Notes: generated by a model from the sequence alone, not told the origin. A stretch of 64,000 nucleotides of DNA from Kluyvera intermedia (GCF_034424175.1 NZ_CP139986.1:3968001-4032000), one strand, 5' to 3'; numbered from the stretch's first letter, positions 14,964-24,301 are shown. Numbers and translations are program-made.

Positions 14964-15227
14964 TTGGCTAATATCAAATCAGCTAAGAAGCGCGCCGTTC
15001 AGTCTGAAAAGGCTCGCAAACACAACGCTAGCCGTCGCTCTATGATGCGTACTTTCATCAAGAAAGTATACGCAGCTATCGAAGCTGGCGACAAAGCTAC
15101 TGCACTGAAAGCATTTAACGAAATGCAACCAATCGTGGACCGTCAGGCTGCTAAAGGTCTGATCCACAAAAACAAAGCTGCACGTCATAAAGCAAACCTG
15201 ACTGCACAGATCAACAAACTGGCTTAA
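14964..15227 (+). CDS. rpsT: 30S ribosomal protein S20
   Basis: Small-subunit ribosomal protein that binds 16S rRNA; 87 residues, very basic, nearly identical to E. coli S20 (ANIKSAKKRAVQSEKARKHN). The start is the TTG at 14964, not the in-frame TTG at 14958, because GGGAG at 14953-14957 is correctly spaced only from the second and it gives the known N-terminus. In E. coli the weak TTG start is part of S20 autoregulation; the same leader and start are kept here. Confidence 0.98.
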   Translation: MANIKSAKKRAVQSEKARKHNASRRSMMRTFIKKVYAAIEAGDKATALKAFNEMQPIVDRQAAKGLIHKNKAARHKANLTAQINKLA

Positions 15228-15251
15228 TTGCCTGCTTGTTAATCAGCTTTG

Positions 15252-15281
15252 AAAAAAACCCGCGAAAGCGGGTTTTTTTAT
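15252..15281 (+). terminator. rpsT terminator
   Basis: AAACCCGC stem with a GAAA loop and GCGGGTTTTTTT tail, 25 bases after the rpsT stop. Confidence 0.9.
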
Positions 15282-15296
15282 GTCTGTAGTAAAGAC

Positions 15297-15368
15297 GTAG
15301 GCTGGATAAGGCAAAGCCGCCATCCGGCATCGAAACGCCTGATGGCGCTTCGCTTATCAAGCCTACGA
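15297..15368. repeat. E. coli-type REP/BIME unit
   Basis: GTAGGCTGGATAAGGC, then GCCGCCATCCGGC, and an inverted TGATGGCGCTTCGCTTATCA...GCCTAC. This has the two opposed palindromic units typical of a BIME, between rpsT and nhaR. It is a different family from the unit at 10246. Confidence 0.75.
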
Positions 15369-15378
15369 AGCGGAGGCG

Positions 15379-16278
15379 TTATTTGGCTGGCAGAGTAAAC
15401 AACGCTGAATAATCGCGATGGCAAATACGCTGTACCGCCGGGTGCTGAATCATTCGTTCGGCAAAAATCGCGTGATACTCTTCCATCACGCTATCCATGC
15501 GACCAATTTCTACAATGCTATCATCGGCATAGAAATCATGTACATATAGCGTGGGGGCGACAAAAATCGCATTGTGCGCCGCCCCGAAGGCTTTCATCAG
15601 CGCCGCATCATCAAACTCGCCAAGAATCTCAACCTTCAGCCCCTGCACGTTAAACCAGTTCAACAGCTTGCGTCCCAGCATGGAGCGGCGGCCAGGTATC
15701 AGCAGACGCCGTTCCTCAAGGCAGGCCGGGAAGGGTTTCTCCGGCGGCGGATTCATGCACCAGAAGCTGACGCTGCATTCGCCGATTTTCACCGAGAACA
15801 GGCCTTCCTGCTGCGTAGAATCGATTGGGCAGTCAGAGATAATCATATCCAGTTTGTGCTGGCTTAACTGCTCCAACAGCATCTCGTGGGTCGACTCAAA
15901 GCAGCGCAGGTGGATTTGTTCGTCTTCCACCACCACCGCATCCAGCACACCGCTCACTAACCGTTTTGATAGCGCATCGGCCACGCCAACATCGAACAGC
16001 AGGTTCGATTCCTTGCGGTAGTTGACGATATCCAGCATCTCCTGGCTTAGAGTGAACATTTTGTCGGCGTAACGGAACACCAGCTCTCCCAGTTCACTCG
16101 GCTCAATGCCACGTCCTTTACGTTTGAATAGCTTCCCCTGTAGGCGCTCTTCCAGCGCCTTGATCTGTCCGGTAATGGTCTGCGGCGTAAGGTACAAAGC
16201 CTCCGCCGCGCCCACCACAGATCCTTCCTTGTAGACATGCCAGAAGTAATAAAGATGATTGTAATTAATATGCGACAT
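15379..16278 (-). CDS. nhaR: LysR-type activator NhaR
   Basis: Sodium-responsive transcriptional activator of nhaA. It has 299 residues, with an N-terminal helix-turn-helix at about 5-65 (YLTPQTITGQIKALEERL) and an effector domain that follows E. coli NhaR closely. It lies 36 bases downstream of nhaA on the same strand, forming the nhaAR operon, with a good purine-rich ribosome-binding site. Confidence 0.96.
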   Translation of the reverse strand: MSHINYNHLYYFWHVYKEGSVVGAAEALYLTPQTITGQIKALEERLQGKLFKRKGRGIEPSELGELVFRYADKMFTLSQEMLDIVNYRKESNLLFDVGVADALSKRLVSGVLDAVVVEDEQIHLRCFESTHEMLLEQLSQHKLDMIISDCPIDSTQQEGLFSVKIGECSVSFWCMNPPPEKPFPACLEERRLLIPGRRSMLGRKLLNWFNVQGLKVEILGEFDDAALMKAFGAAHNAIFVAPTLYVHDFYADDSIVEIGRMDSVMEEYHAIFAERMIQHPAVQRICHRDYSALFTLPAK

Positions 16279-16314
16279 GCCCTGTGCTCCCCTCTCCTTT
16301 GGTTACTGTTTTAT

Positions 16315-17484
16315 TCAGGCCGTCTGTGGCTTTAGATGTGCACGCAACAAGCTATAACCCACCACCGCCGACAGCACTGATCCAATCAAAATGCCCAGTT
16401 TCGCCCAGTTAATCAGCGACGGGTCAATGCTGCCAAAGGCCAGACTGGCGATAAAGATAGACATCGTAAAGCCAATCCCGCACAGCAGGCCCACCGCCAT
16501 GATCTGCGAAAAATTCGCTCCTTCCGGTAATTTCGCCAGCTTCAGCTTCAGCGCCAGCCAGCAGAACAGGCTGATGCCCAGCGGTTTACCAATAAACAGA
16601 CCGGCAATAATACCCAGCGGTAGCAGCGAGGTCAGGCCGCTCAGGGTGACGCCTTCCAGTGATACGCCCGCGTTGGCAAAGGCAAACAGCGGTAAGATCA
16701 TAAAAGCGACCCAAGGATGCAGCACATGCTCAAGCTGTTTAGCCGGGGAATGACCCTGTTTCTCCCGCAGCGGAATAAAGAAGCCGACAATCACCCCGGC
16801 AAGCGTCGCGTGTACGCCCGACTTCAACACAGCCGTCCAGAGAATAACGCCGACCAGAATGTAGATCCCCGTGCGGCGCACTCCGCTGAGGTTCAATATT
16901 GCGAGCACAGCAATGGCGACGGCAGCGACCGCCAGCGACAGCAGTGACAAGTCGCTGGTATAAAACAGCGCAATAATCACAATCGCCCCCAGATCATCAA
17001 TGATCGCAAGCGCCATCAAGAAGATCTTCAACGAGGCCGGAACCCGGCTGCCGAGTAATGCCAACACCCCTAACGCAAAGGCGATATCGGTCGCCGCAGG
17101 AATTGCCCAACCGCTGCTGGCAACCGGATCCTGGCCGTTAAACGCCAGGTAGACCAATGCAGGCACCACCATACCGCCCAATGCGGCAATCACCGGGAAT
17201 ATAGCCTGGCGACGGGTCGCCAGCGAGCCTTGCATCATCTCGCGTTTGACCTCAAGTCCAATCAGCAGGAAGAAGACCGCCATCAACGCGTCGTTTATCC
17301 ATAACAACATGTTTTTATTAATCTCGAGCGCACCCACGCGAAGCTGTACCGGCGTTTCAAGGAACGCATGATACAGGCCGCTGGTTGCACCGAGGTTTGC
17401 CATTAGCATAGCCAGCACGGCTGCAATAATCAGGATGATGCCACCTGAGGCATCGTTGCTAAAAAAGCGCTGAAGATGCTTCAC
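16315..17484 (-). CDS. nhaA: Na+/H+ antiporter NhaA
   Basis: Inner-membrane sodium/proton antiporter with about 12 membrane segments. The ion-site aspartate pair is visible in ALAIIDDLGAI and the pH-sensing histidine region in KSGVHATLAGV. The GTG at 17484 is chosen as the start: it gives the family N-terminus (V/M)KHLQRFFSNDASGG, 389 residues against 388 in E. coli, with GAGAG just upstream. A GTG six codons earlier is open but less well placed. Activated by NhaR from the next gene. Confidence 0.96.
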   Translation of the reverse strand: MKHLQRFFSNDASGGIILIIAAVLAMLMANLGATSGLYHAFLETPVQLRVGALEINKNMLLWINDALMAVFFLLIGLEVKREMMQGSLATRRQAIFPVIAALGGMVVPALVYLAFNGQDPVASSGWAIPAATDIAFALGVLALLGSRVPASLKIFLMALAIIDDLGAIVIIALFYTSDLSLLSLAVAAVAIAVLAILNLSGVRRTGIYILVGVILWTAVLKSGVHATLAGVIVGFFIPLREKQGHSPAKQLEHVLHPWVAFMILPLFAFANAGVSLEGVTLSGLTSLLPLGIIAGLFIGKPLGISLFCWLALKLKLAKLPEGANFSQIMAVGLLCGIGFTMSIFIASLAFGSIDPSLINWAKLGILIGSVLSAVVGYSLLRAHLKPQTA

Positions 17485-17587
17485 TTTTACTCTCTCTATC
17501 ACGGTAAATTGTTCGTTAAAACTATTCTATCCGCCTTAATTGCTCGAAAAAACAAGTTTATTACTACATAATAGCTCGGTTTTTACG

Positions 17588-17616
17588 ATAAAAAGCCCAA
17601 CCAAAGGCTGGGCATA
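17588..17616 (-). terminator. Terminator of the fimbrial operon
   Basis: On the minus strand GCCCAGCC-TTT-GGTTGGGC is followed by TTTTT. It lies about 65 bases past the last gene of the bcf-like operon and ahead of nhaA. Confidence 0.75.
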
Positions 17617-17680
17617 TAAGAGGATGCTTTTAAGTGAGGCAAGAAGTGAGATGCGCCAGCGGCAATAGTAAAAGCACGCC

Positions 17681-17968
17681 TTAATCATAGACAATGCGCA
17701 ACAGCGTGAGCTGTTTATCTTCATCCAGATACTGTGTCTCCACGGCCGCATATGGCTCTACAATAGGCGTGGTCATATTCTCGACAATAACATGGCGCGT
17801 CACCGTATCCTGGCGATGACACTGGATTTCCAGTACCTGAGTATCATTCCAGCAGCCCATTTCCACCACGCTACCGGAAAAGGCTATTTTTCCCATGACC
17901 GCCGCCGAGCTTCCATCAAACAGCAACAGCGACAGTAGCCATGCGCCGCTACGCACTTTATTTATCAT
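17681..17968 (-). CDS. Small secreted protein, YehE/DUF2574-like
   Basis: 95-residue protein with a signal peptide (about residues 1-22, MINKVRSGAWLLSLLLFDG) and two cysteines in the mature part. The shape (short secreted protein, Cys pair, ending in an Ile/Val-Tyr-Asp segment) resembles E. coli YehE, which also sits beside a chaperone-usher cluster; the match is weak and the function unknown. Start at 17968 is chosen for AGGAG seven bases ahead. It follows the bcfH-like gene by 31 bases and precedes the operon terminator, so it is probably the ninth gene of the operon. The two cysteines make it a possible client of the neighbouring oxidoreductase. Confidence 0.7.
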   Translation of the reverse strand: MINKVRSGAWLLSLLLFDGSSAAVMGKIAFSGSVVEMGCWNDTQVLEIQCHRQDTVTRHVIVENMTTPIVEPYAAVETQYLDEDKQLTLLRIVYD

Positions 17969-17999
17969 GCAGACACTCCTGTGAGCTGCGATGGTGGAG

Positions 18000-18842
18000 T
18001 TAGCCTTTGGCTTTCTGAATCGCCATCTGTAGCGCATCTTGTGAAGTGCTTCCCGGCACCACAGAGACCCGTTTAATATCCGTCGTCGCCGCTTGTGGCA
18101 TTACGACGAAGGCCGGGGTTCCAGTAAAGTCCATATGCTGTGCCAGCGCCTGATTTGTCATCAGTGCATCGTGCACCGCGCCACTATCCTGTGCCGTTTT
18201 TACCGCCACAATCTGCGCAGGTGTCAGATACGTCTTCGCCAGGGTATACACATCCTGTTCCGTGAGCGCCCCTTCCACTTTCCCCGTTGCGTACAGCGCA
18301 TTATGCCAGCCCAGATACTTATCGCCGCCCTGTGCCAGCCAAACCTGTTCACCCAGTCTGGCCGCCAGACCAGAGACCGGCCAGCGTGAGGCAAAGATCG
18401 GGAACTCTTTGAAAATAAAGCGGGTATCCGGATTGGCTTTGACCAGCGCTTCCACTTCCGGCGCCATTTTGCTGCACCATGAACATTGATAATCAAAGAA
18501 CATCACCACTGCCGCTTTGGCGTTAGCTGGCCCGACTGATGGGCTGTTGACGCTGAGAAGATCGTCTCGATACTGCAATGCAAGCTGTACATAGGCCTGC
18601 TGTTGGGCAATCTGCTGGCGTTGATGCAGGGTTTCGCTTGCGGCAATCAGAAATTCAGGGTGATCCGCCAGATAGGTCGCCACCGCCTGCCCGACTTTGT
18701 CTGGATGGCTTGCGATGTACGCTTCAGCGGTTTGTCCTATCTGGTCAGTCTGTACGGTTTGTGCCGCAAGCGCGGGAGTCGATATCATGCCAAGCAGCAG
18801 CAAACTCGTTAACCGGGAACGTGTTAATCGCGGATATTGCAT
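18000..18842 (-). CDS. bcfH: Periplasmic DsbA/ScsC-like thiol oxidoreductase BcfH
   Basis: 280-residue exported protein: signal peptide 1-27 (ends PALAA), a helical stalk at about 30-95 like the trimerising stalk of ScsC-type proteins, and a thioredoxin-fold domain with the CSWC active site at 120-123 and the cis-Pro loop GTP at 241-243. It should form or shuffle disulfides in fimbrial subunits or chaperones. Eighth gene in an operon whose order matches Salmonella bcfABCDEFGH, which is the basis for the symbol. The ATG at 18842 is preferred over a TTG two codons upstream. Confidence 0.85.
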   Translation of the reverse strand: MQYPRLTRSRLTSLLLLGMISTPALAAQTVQTDQIGQTAEAYIASHPDKVGQAVATYLADHPEFLIAASETLHQRQQIAQQQAYVQLALQYRDDLLSVNSPSVGPANAKAAVVMFFDYQCSWCSKMAPEVEALVKANPDTRFIFKEFPIFASRWPVSGLAARLGEQVWLAQGGDKYLGWHNALYATGKVEGALTEQDVYTLAKTYLTPAQIVAVKTAQDSGAVHDALMTNQALAQHMDFTGTPAFVVMPQAATTDIKRVSVVPGSTSQDALQMAIQKAKG

Positions 18843-18905
18843 AGTCAAAGTCTCTTAATTGAAGGGTCAAATAGCTGCGACACGCGACAAGCGGGACGCA
18901 AAATT

Positions 18906-19613
18906 TTAGCGGCGGCGCACCACATTTATCTCTTCTTCGGGCATCACCCGGCCATAATCATTAATGCTTTTCCAACGTAAATGGCAGGCCGTCGCCTGTA
19001 AGCACCAGCGAGTTTCGCGGCTGGAAAACGGCGCAACCACCCCTGCGCTATCAACGTGTGCATCGTTGGTGCGTAACATAAACAGCGTGACGTAGTAAGG
19101 TGTCGGGTTGCGCACCGTCAGTCCCGTGGCGTGGAGCGTCCAGCGCAACTGCTGATAGGCGTGTTGCGGATCTCCCGTTAGCCCTAGAGGGCGATAAATC
19201 AGCTTCATTGCCGAGCGGTAAGCCATCTGCACGCTATTGCTGCTCACCTTTCCAGAGGGGATGGCGGCAATGCTCAACGTCATCAGGCTTTCCCGGTTTT
19301 CCGGCAGCGGCGGCCCGCTATGGATGATACGGAGCGTATTTTCCTGCCCGCCTGCGAGGGTAAAAAGCGGTGGCGTTACCCACCACGATGACGCTGGCGA
19401 TGACGCGTTTTCAGCGCCCGCCCAACGGCTTGCAGATTGGATATGGCTACTGATAAGCCACGCGCTGGCAGAGGTGTTGTGTAGTGGAATACTCAGTGAC
19501 GACATGCCCTCGCTATAGATAAATCGCGTTCCTCCGATCACCACTCCCGCCGTGGCATGTGCGCTGAGGAGCGTCAGCCAGAGCATCATCGCACGCAAAA
19601 GAGACTTATTCAT
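18906..19613 (-). CDS. bcfG: Second periplasmic fimbrial chaperone (BcfG-like)
   Basis: PapD-family chaperone of 235 residues with an N-terminal signal peptide (MNKSLLRAMMLWLTLLSAHATA). The two immunoglobulin-like domains are recognisable from GGTRFIYSEGMSSLSIPLHN and the conserved NPTPYYVTL segment. Two cysteines near the C-terminus (WCLQATAC) sit where PapD-type chaperones carry a disulfide. Its ATG overlaps the upstream subunit stop by 8 bases, showing translational coupling. A second chaperone in addition to BcfB is a feature of bcf-type operons. Confidence 0.87.
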   Translation of the reverse strand: MNKSLLRAMMLWLTLLSAHATAGVVIGGTRFIYSEGMSSLSIPLHNTSASAWLISSHIQSASRWAGAENASSPASSWWVTPPLFTLAGGQENTLRIIHSGPPLPENRESLMTLSIAAIPSGKVSSNSVQMAYRSAMKLIYRPLGLTGDPQHAYQQLRWTLHATGLTVRNPTPYYVTLFMLRTNDAHVDSAGVVAPFSSRETRWCLQATACHLRWKSINDYGRVMPEEEINVVRRR

Positions 19614-20133
19614 AAGCGAGCACAAACGTGGCTGAGGCATTTGCGATGCCGGGGCCTACGACCCCGCCATCAGCAATATAGCGGGCATAAAATTGCAGAT
19701 GTACCGATGCCTGGCCGGAGGAGATCGCCTGGCTTGCGCTTTCGTCGCCAAGTGGGATCGCCGCTTTATCTTTGTCGTAAAACCCAATGGCTACGCCGGT
19801 GGCATCGCCATCTCCTGGCGTGAGGGCCAGTAAATTAGGGTTGTGACTATTGGCGGTGCCGCTAAAACTGACTGTGACGCCGCTGGCCGTTGAGCCACAA
19901 TCTTGCAAATCAATAGAAAACGGCTGCCAGTTTGCGCCATCACCCGCGTGCGCAAACTGTCGATTGCTCACCGCCCCCATTTCCACGTCAATATTCTCCG
20001 AATTCGGGGACAACGTGCAGGTATTGTCGGTTATCGTGCCAGAGACATAAACCCGTCCATCATGGGCACTGGCAACACAAAGCAGGCTGCTACCGACCAT
20101 GACGCAGGCGATACATAAACGCAGATTAATCAC
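19606..20133 (-). CDS. bcfF: Minor fimbrial subunit (BcfF-like)
   Basis: 175-residue pilin-domain protein: signal peptide (to about residue 23), Cys-containing first strand (VSGTITDNTCTLSP), a second cysteine in the DLQDCGS segment, and the C-terminal penultimate-Tyr motif (FVLAYE) read by PapD-type chaperones. The start is GTG at 20133, because no ATG fits between it and the upstream gene. Probably a tip or adaptor pilin. Confidence 0.83.
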   Translation of the reverse strand: MINLRLCIACVMVGSSLLCVASAHDGRVYVSGTITDNTCTLSPNSENIDVEMGAVSNRQFAHAGDGANWQPFSIDLQDCGSTASGVTVSFSGTANSHNPNLLALTPGDGDATGVAIGFYDKDKAAIPLGDESASQAISSGQASVHLQFYARYIADGGVVGPGIANASATFVLAYE

Positions 20134-20139
20134 AGGCCC

Positions 20140-20670
20140 TTACTCATATTGCAGATCGAAATACATTACCGCCGTCGCATTTCCGGAGGTGACGATGGGG
20201 CGGGTAGATTTGTAGCGAATATAAAACGACAGTGTATTTCGTCCCGCTTTTAGCGAATAGTCGATGGAGCTGGTGTTATTGATCGCAATGGCATCATCAC
20301 CATCAGAAATTTCCACCCCTACGCCTGTGGCCAACAAATTCGTTGACCCCATTCCGGTTTCGCTCAGCGCCAGCAGCGCCGGGTTGTCGCTATCTGCGGT
20401 ACCGGTAAACCAAATTTTGGTGCCGCTAATGCCACGGGAACAATTTTTGAGATTGATATTGAAAGGTTTGAATTTGGTGGTCGTGCCGGTGGAGGAGAAA
20501 TCTGCCACGGCAAATTGCCCTAAATCAATGCTTTGACTCAGACTCGAAACCTCGACATCACAGGCCTGAGCCATGATGGTGCCGGTAAATTCCAGGTTGT
20601 AGCCGGTATCATCCGCCCAGCATCCCGGCTGCCAAAGCAGTGCCAGCATGAACATCCAACAATGCTTCAT
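20140..20670 (-). CDS. bcfE: Minor fimbrial subunit (BcfE-like)
   Basis: 176-residue pilin-domain protein with signal peptide (1-19, ends CWA), disulfide cysteines in TIMAQACDVE and NLKNCSRG, and a C-terminal FDLQYE chaperone-recognition strand. The ATG follows directly on the stop of the adhesin gene (TAA then ATG), so the two are tightly coupled. Sequence similar to BcfF in the same operon, suggesting an old duplication. Confidence 0.83.
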   Translation of the reverse strand: MKHCWMFMLALLWQPGCWADDTGYNLEFTGTIMAQACDVEVSSLSQSIDLGQFAVADFSSTGTTTKFKPFNINLKNCSRGISGTKIWFTGTADSDNPALLALSETGMGSTNLLATGVGVEISDGDDAIAINNTSSIDYSLKAGRNTLSFYIRYKSTRPIVTSGNATAVMYFDLQYE

Positions 20671-21681
20671 TTAATCAAAATCCACTCGTAGGTTAGCCAG
20701 TGCGGTAAATGTCCCTTCAGCAGGAACTTCCCCGGTCGTGCTCACCGGATAAGCCTGTAGTGCAATATTGGCTTTCCCCGCCTCATCCGTGACAAACGGC
20801 ACGGCGCTGCTGGTATCATTTGGCGTTAACGCCACTCCGTCACGGTTTTCCACAACTACGCCCACGTCAGGGTTATCTGACGCAATCGCCTGCGTAAAGT
20901 GAGTGTCTGCGGTTGCCTGCAAGCTCAGATTAAGACTGACCGTTGAATCCACGCCGCTGCACGTGACCGGTACATTAAAGATACGCGTTCTGACGCCCGT
21001 CGGCTTTTCGCCGGCATGGGTGAAGTTGCCGCTATATAGCGATCCAAAGTTCACCAGGATGGTTTGTCCGGCATTAATCTCACAACTTTGTGGGACGGTC
21101 ACCGTGCCGCTATAGGCAATGTTGTAAACCACATTTGTTAAAGGATCGTTGGGCAAGGTGGTGACATAAACGCTGAACAAGTTTTTTGGTGGAATGCTGA
21201 CCGAACCAATAAACGGTTTCGCAATTTTGAGTTGGAAGGTCAGGTTGGCATCGCGAATCGCAAACGGTGCCCCTTTATTCGCCTCATCGCTGTTATCTTC
21301 CGCTGGAACGTATTTCTGCGGCGGGTAAATTTCCCCTACCGCAGAATTATCGATACGCATCGCCGCTTCAAGGTAGTCAGGATCCAGCTTTATGTATTTC
21401 CAGCGCCCATCGGTCTCGACAACGGGATACTGCGAAACATAAGAGCGCAGCGTCCGGTGAGCGAGCGCAGAGCCACTCGGGCACGTCACCTGAACATTCC
21501 CGCTCTGGCTCTTTACCAACGGCACGGTTTCACCAGCCCGGTTTTGTGCCGCCGTTAAGGTGGTGGTGAGGTCATAATCCACGGTGGATGGGGTGTTATT
21601 CACATTCTGGCAAACTTGCGCGTAGCCAGTTTGGCTTAGCAGCATTCCCACCAGCGACAGGCCTAAACGGGAGAGTTTCAT
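20671..21681 (-). CDS. bcfD: Fimbrial tip adhesin (BcfD-like)
   Basis: 336 residues, about twice a pilin: signal peptide (ends TGYA), an N-terminal lectin-like domain (about 22-190, with Cys residues in AQVCQNV and VQVTCPSG), then a C-terminal pilin domain starting at SGTVTVPQSCEINAG and ending in NLRVDFD. Two-domain architecture and position after the usher identify it as the tip adhesin. Its receptor is not predictable. ATG directly abuts the usher stop. Confidence 0.84.
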   Translation of the reverse strand: MKLSRLGLSLVGMLLSQTGYAQVCQNVNNTPSTVDYDLTTTLTAAQNRAGETVPLVKSQSGNVQVTCPSGSALAHRTLRSYVSQYPVVETDGRWKYIKLDPDYLEAAMRIDNSAVGEIYPPQKYVPAEDNSDEANKGAPFAIRDANLTFQLKIAKPFIGSVSIPPKNLFSVYVTTLPNDPLTNVVYNIAYSGTVTVPQSCEINAGQTILVNFGSLYSGNFTHAGEKPTGVRTRIFNVPVTCSGVDSTVSLNLSLQATADTHFTQAIASDNPDVGVVVENRDGVALTPNDTSSAVPFVTDEAGKANIALQAYPVSTTGEVPAEGTFTALANLRVDFD

Positions 21682-24300
21682 TTAGCGACATTCCACTTTT
21701 TGGCGAATCAAGGCTTGCGTCGATTCAGGCAATTGATAAGGCGCATCACAACGCTGAGTCGCCTGCGTTCCCCAGCGCACGTGTAGCGTTCCCTGGGGAA
21801 CCAGACCGGACAGATAGGTTTCACCGTCATCGCCGACGATGCTTTCCGTCGCTCTTTGGTTGATGGATACCGTTGCGCCAAACGGCACCGCTTTACCGCG
21901 ATAGCGCAAATTCAACAGCGCCCGGACACCGACATGAGCATCAAAATGCGCCAACGCCAGCGCCCCTTCGGTCGGCACCACATTAGTGACGGCATCATCG
22001 ATATCCACGTTATCCGCCAGCGTGTTTACGTTTAGCGCCATTCGGTTTTGTCGATAGGTGGTCGCATAGGGAACCACCGCATAGCCCCTGTTATCGGTAT
22101 GAATACCGGGTTCGTCTTCAATCCCGACCTCTGCCGCACCGGGCGCGGCGATAAGAATATTGGTGTTACCCAGCGGCTGGCTTAACGTGATGCCGTGGGA
22201 ATGCATCACCACGCCACCGCTGAGGCCATAGTTCACCTGTTGATAATCACCGTTATTGTTGACGTTATAGCCCATGTTCGCATTGCCCCGGGAACCGTCA
22301 TATTCCATGCTCGCAGACCCGCTTTCGCCGCCGCCATGATTCTGTACCCCCTGCTGAACGCTGTAGCTGAGGTTATTTTCATCCAGCAATGTGCCGTTAA
22401 TACCGGTGCTTTCGGTAACGTTATGGTTCCTGTCGCTGCTGGTATTAAACGTGGCATACACTTTATGCCGTTTATGGGTGATGTCATCGTCATGGCTCAG
22501 CCACTGACTCAACGGCAGTGAAATATTCAGCGCAATAATACGGTCGCTTTGCGGCTCACCCGGCGAGCGGCTGCTGTTATAGGACAGGCTCCAGGACATC
22601 CCGTTGAAGGTTGCGCTGTATCCCACCTGGAGCAGTGAGTTAGTCTCATCGGTATGCCAGTAGCGTTCTCTGCTGGCGGTGACAAACAAGGAGCCGAACT
22701 GTGCCAGCGGCTGGGTGATATTCAGCTGAACCTTGCCGCGCTTGGTGTAATAAAGGTCGTAATAGTTTGCCCAGTCAGCGCGCGCGTCATCGTCGTTGGT
22801 TTGTCCGTTATAGCCAGACATATGCTTCCACGTGGTTTCGTCGAGGGTATAAAACGAAGACGTTGAATAGCGATACCCCAACAGCTGTAGATTGGTGCCG
22901 AGCTGACTGAGCGATTTGGCATACAACAAGCGCAGCGACTGCCCTTGATGAGCACTATCATCAACCAGGGTGCTGTAGGCTTGGGTGATATCCAGCGATA
23001 CCGCGCCCCAGTCTCCCAGGTTAGCGCCGCTGCCTAGCGCTATCGCTTTGTAGTTATTTGAAAATTGTGCGCCGCCATAAAGAGTGACCCCATGCGCCAG
23101 CCCCCACATCAGCGTGGCCTGACCAAACTTCACGTCCTCTTTCTGACTACTGTCACCGCGATATTCCGCTATCGTGGCCGCATATTTTACGCGGCCCTCA
23201 CGCTGTAAAACCGGCACCGCTGAATACGGCACGTTATAGCTATGGGTGCTACCATCCGACTCTTTCACCTCGACCACCAAATCACCGCTCGCCGCCGTCG
23301 GGTAAAGATCATTAAAAGTGAAGGCGCCGGGTGGGACATAGCGCTGGTTGATGATGTAGCCATTCTGGCGAATAGTGACCTGCGCGTTGCGCCTGGCGAT
23401 ACCGTGAATAGTCGGGGCAAAGCCCTTCATGCTGTCAGGCAGCATATTGTCATCAGAGGCAATCTGTATCCCGCGAAACGGCAAGCTATCAAACACGGCG
23501 GAAGGCGTGTAGCTATCACCTACCGTCATTTCGCTTTTCAGCGTCGCGATGTCGCGTTCCAGGTAGGTGCTGATGTGCTGCCAATCGGCCTGACTATCCT
23601 GACCGCTGCTGTCATTCCATGTCGAGTAGTCGCGTAAGCGCCAGGCCCCCACGTTTAACCCGCTGTTCAGCCCCAGAAAATGATTGGTCTGATCGGCGCT
23701 TTCAGCGCTGCGATCATGTGTTTTTGAGCCGGTAAACGTGTAGTTCAGGAGTAACGCGTTCACCCCCTCATCCCAGTTCTCTGGGGGAATGTAACCACGG
23801 GCGTTGTTGATCATCGCCGCCTGAGGAATGCTGATGTTCAAGCGCTGCTGAGCAAAGTCGAAACGTGAGGTCGCGTCCGGGATCGCGTGCGCCAGATCGA
23901 CACAGGCAGCCGGGGCGGCCTTGGCCAATTCAGGCTGAGCCGCCACGTTGACGCCCATCTTTTGCAACATCTCAGACGTCAGGCAAGCACTAAGCCCGCT
24001 TTCATCACCCACAGCCTCGCCAGGCGTTGAGGCGTTAAATGGCAGATCCTGGCTAGACTGGAGGACATCATTCAGATAGATATCAACGCGATATACGCCA
24101 GGCGCCTGCACGTTACGGCTGAAGGTGGAAAGATCGGCCACGGCAGAAGGATCATCAGATAAAAAAGCGGGATTGAAATAGTTATCCGCCCAGCTTCTTG
24201 GGGCCGTTAAAACACCCGCCAGCGCCAAAACCAGGCTTGGCAGCGCAGGTTTGGTGGTGCGACAGGCGCGGCGCATTATCACATCAGCCTCTGGCAACAT
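21682..24300 (-). CDS. bcfC: Outer-membrane fimbrial usher (BcfC-like)
   Basis: Usher of the FimD/PapC family that exports and assembles subunits. From the chosen ATG (24300) it has 872 residues: signal peptide, N-terminal chaperone-binding domain beginning DNYFNPAFLSDDPSAVADLS, the beta barrel with the plug region, and C-terminal domains with a Cys pair (TQRCDAPYQLP and final KVECR). The ATG at 24300 lies one base after the chaperone stop. An ATG at 24276 with AGAGG upstream is an equally possible start and would give a more typical signal peptide. Confidence 0.92.
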   Translation of the reverse strand: MLPEADVIMRRACRTTKPALPSLVLALAGVLTAPRSWADNYFNPAFLSDDPSAVADLSTFSRNVQAPGVYRVDIYLNDVLQSSQDLPFNASTPGEAVGDESGLSACLTSEMLQKMGVNVAAQPELAKAAPAACVDLAHAIPDATSRFDFAQQRLNISIPQAAMINNARGYIPPENWDEGVNALLLNYTFTGSKTHDRSAESADQTNHFLGLNSGLNVGAWRLRDYSTWNDSSGQDSQADWQHISTYLERDIATLKSEMTVGDSYTPSAVFDSLPFRGIQIASDDNMLPDSMKGFAPTIHGIARRNAQVTIRQNGYIINQRYVPPGAFTFNDLYPTAASGDLVVEVKESDGSTHSYNVPYSAVPVLQREGRVKYAATIAEYRGDSSQKEDVKFGQATLMWGLAHGVTLYGGAQFSNNYKAIALGSGANLGDWGAVSLDITQAYSTLVDDSAHQGQSLRLLYAKSLSQLGTNLQLLGYRYSTSSFYTLDETTWKHMSGYNGQTNDDDARADWANYYDLYYTKRGKVQLNITQPLAQFGSLFVTASRERYWHTDETNSLLQVGYSATFNGMSWSLSYNSSRSPGEPQSDRIIALNISLPLSQWLSHDDDITHKRHKVYATFNTSSDRNHNVTESTGINGTLLDENNLSYSVQQGVQNHGGGESGSASMEYDGSRGNANMGYNVNNNGDYQQVNYGLSGGVVMHSHGITLSQPLGNTNILIAAPGAAEVGIEDEPGIHTDNRGYAVVPYATTYRQNRMALNVNTLADNVDIDDAVTNVVPTEGALALAHFDAHVGVRALLNLRYRGKAVPFGATVSINQRATESIVGDDGETYLSGLVPQGTLHVRWGTQATQRCDAPYQLPESTQALIRQKVECR

Positions 24301-24301
24301 T

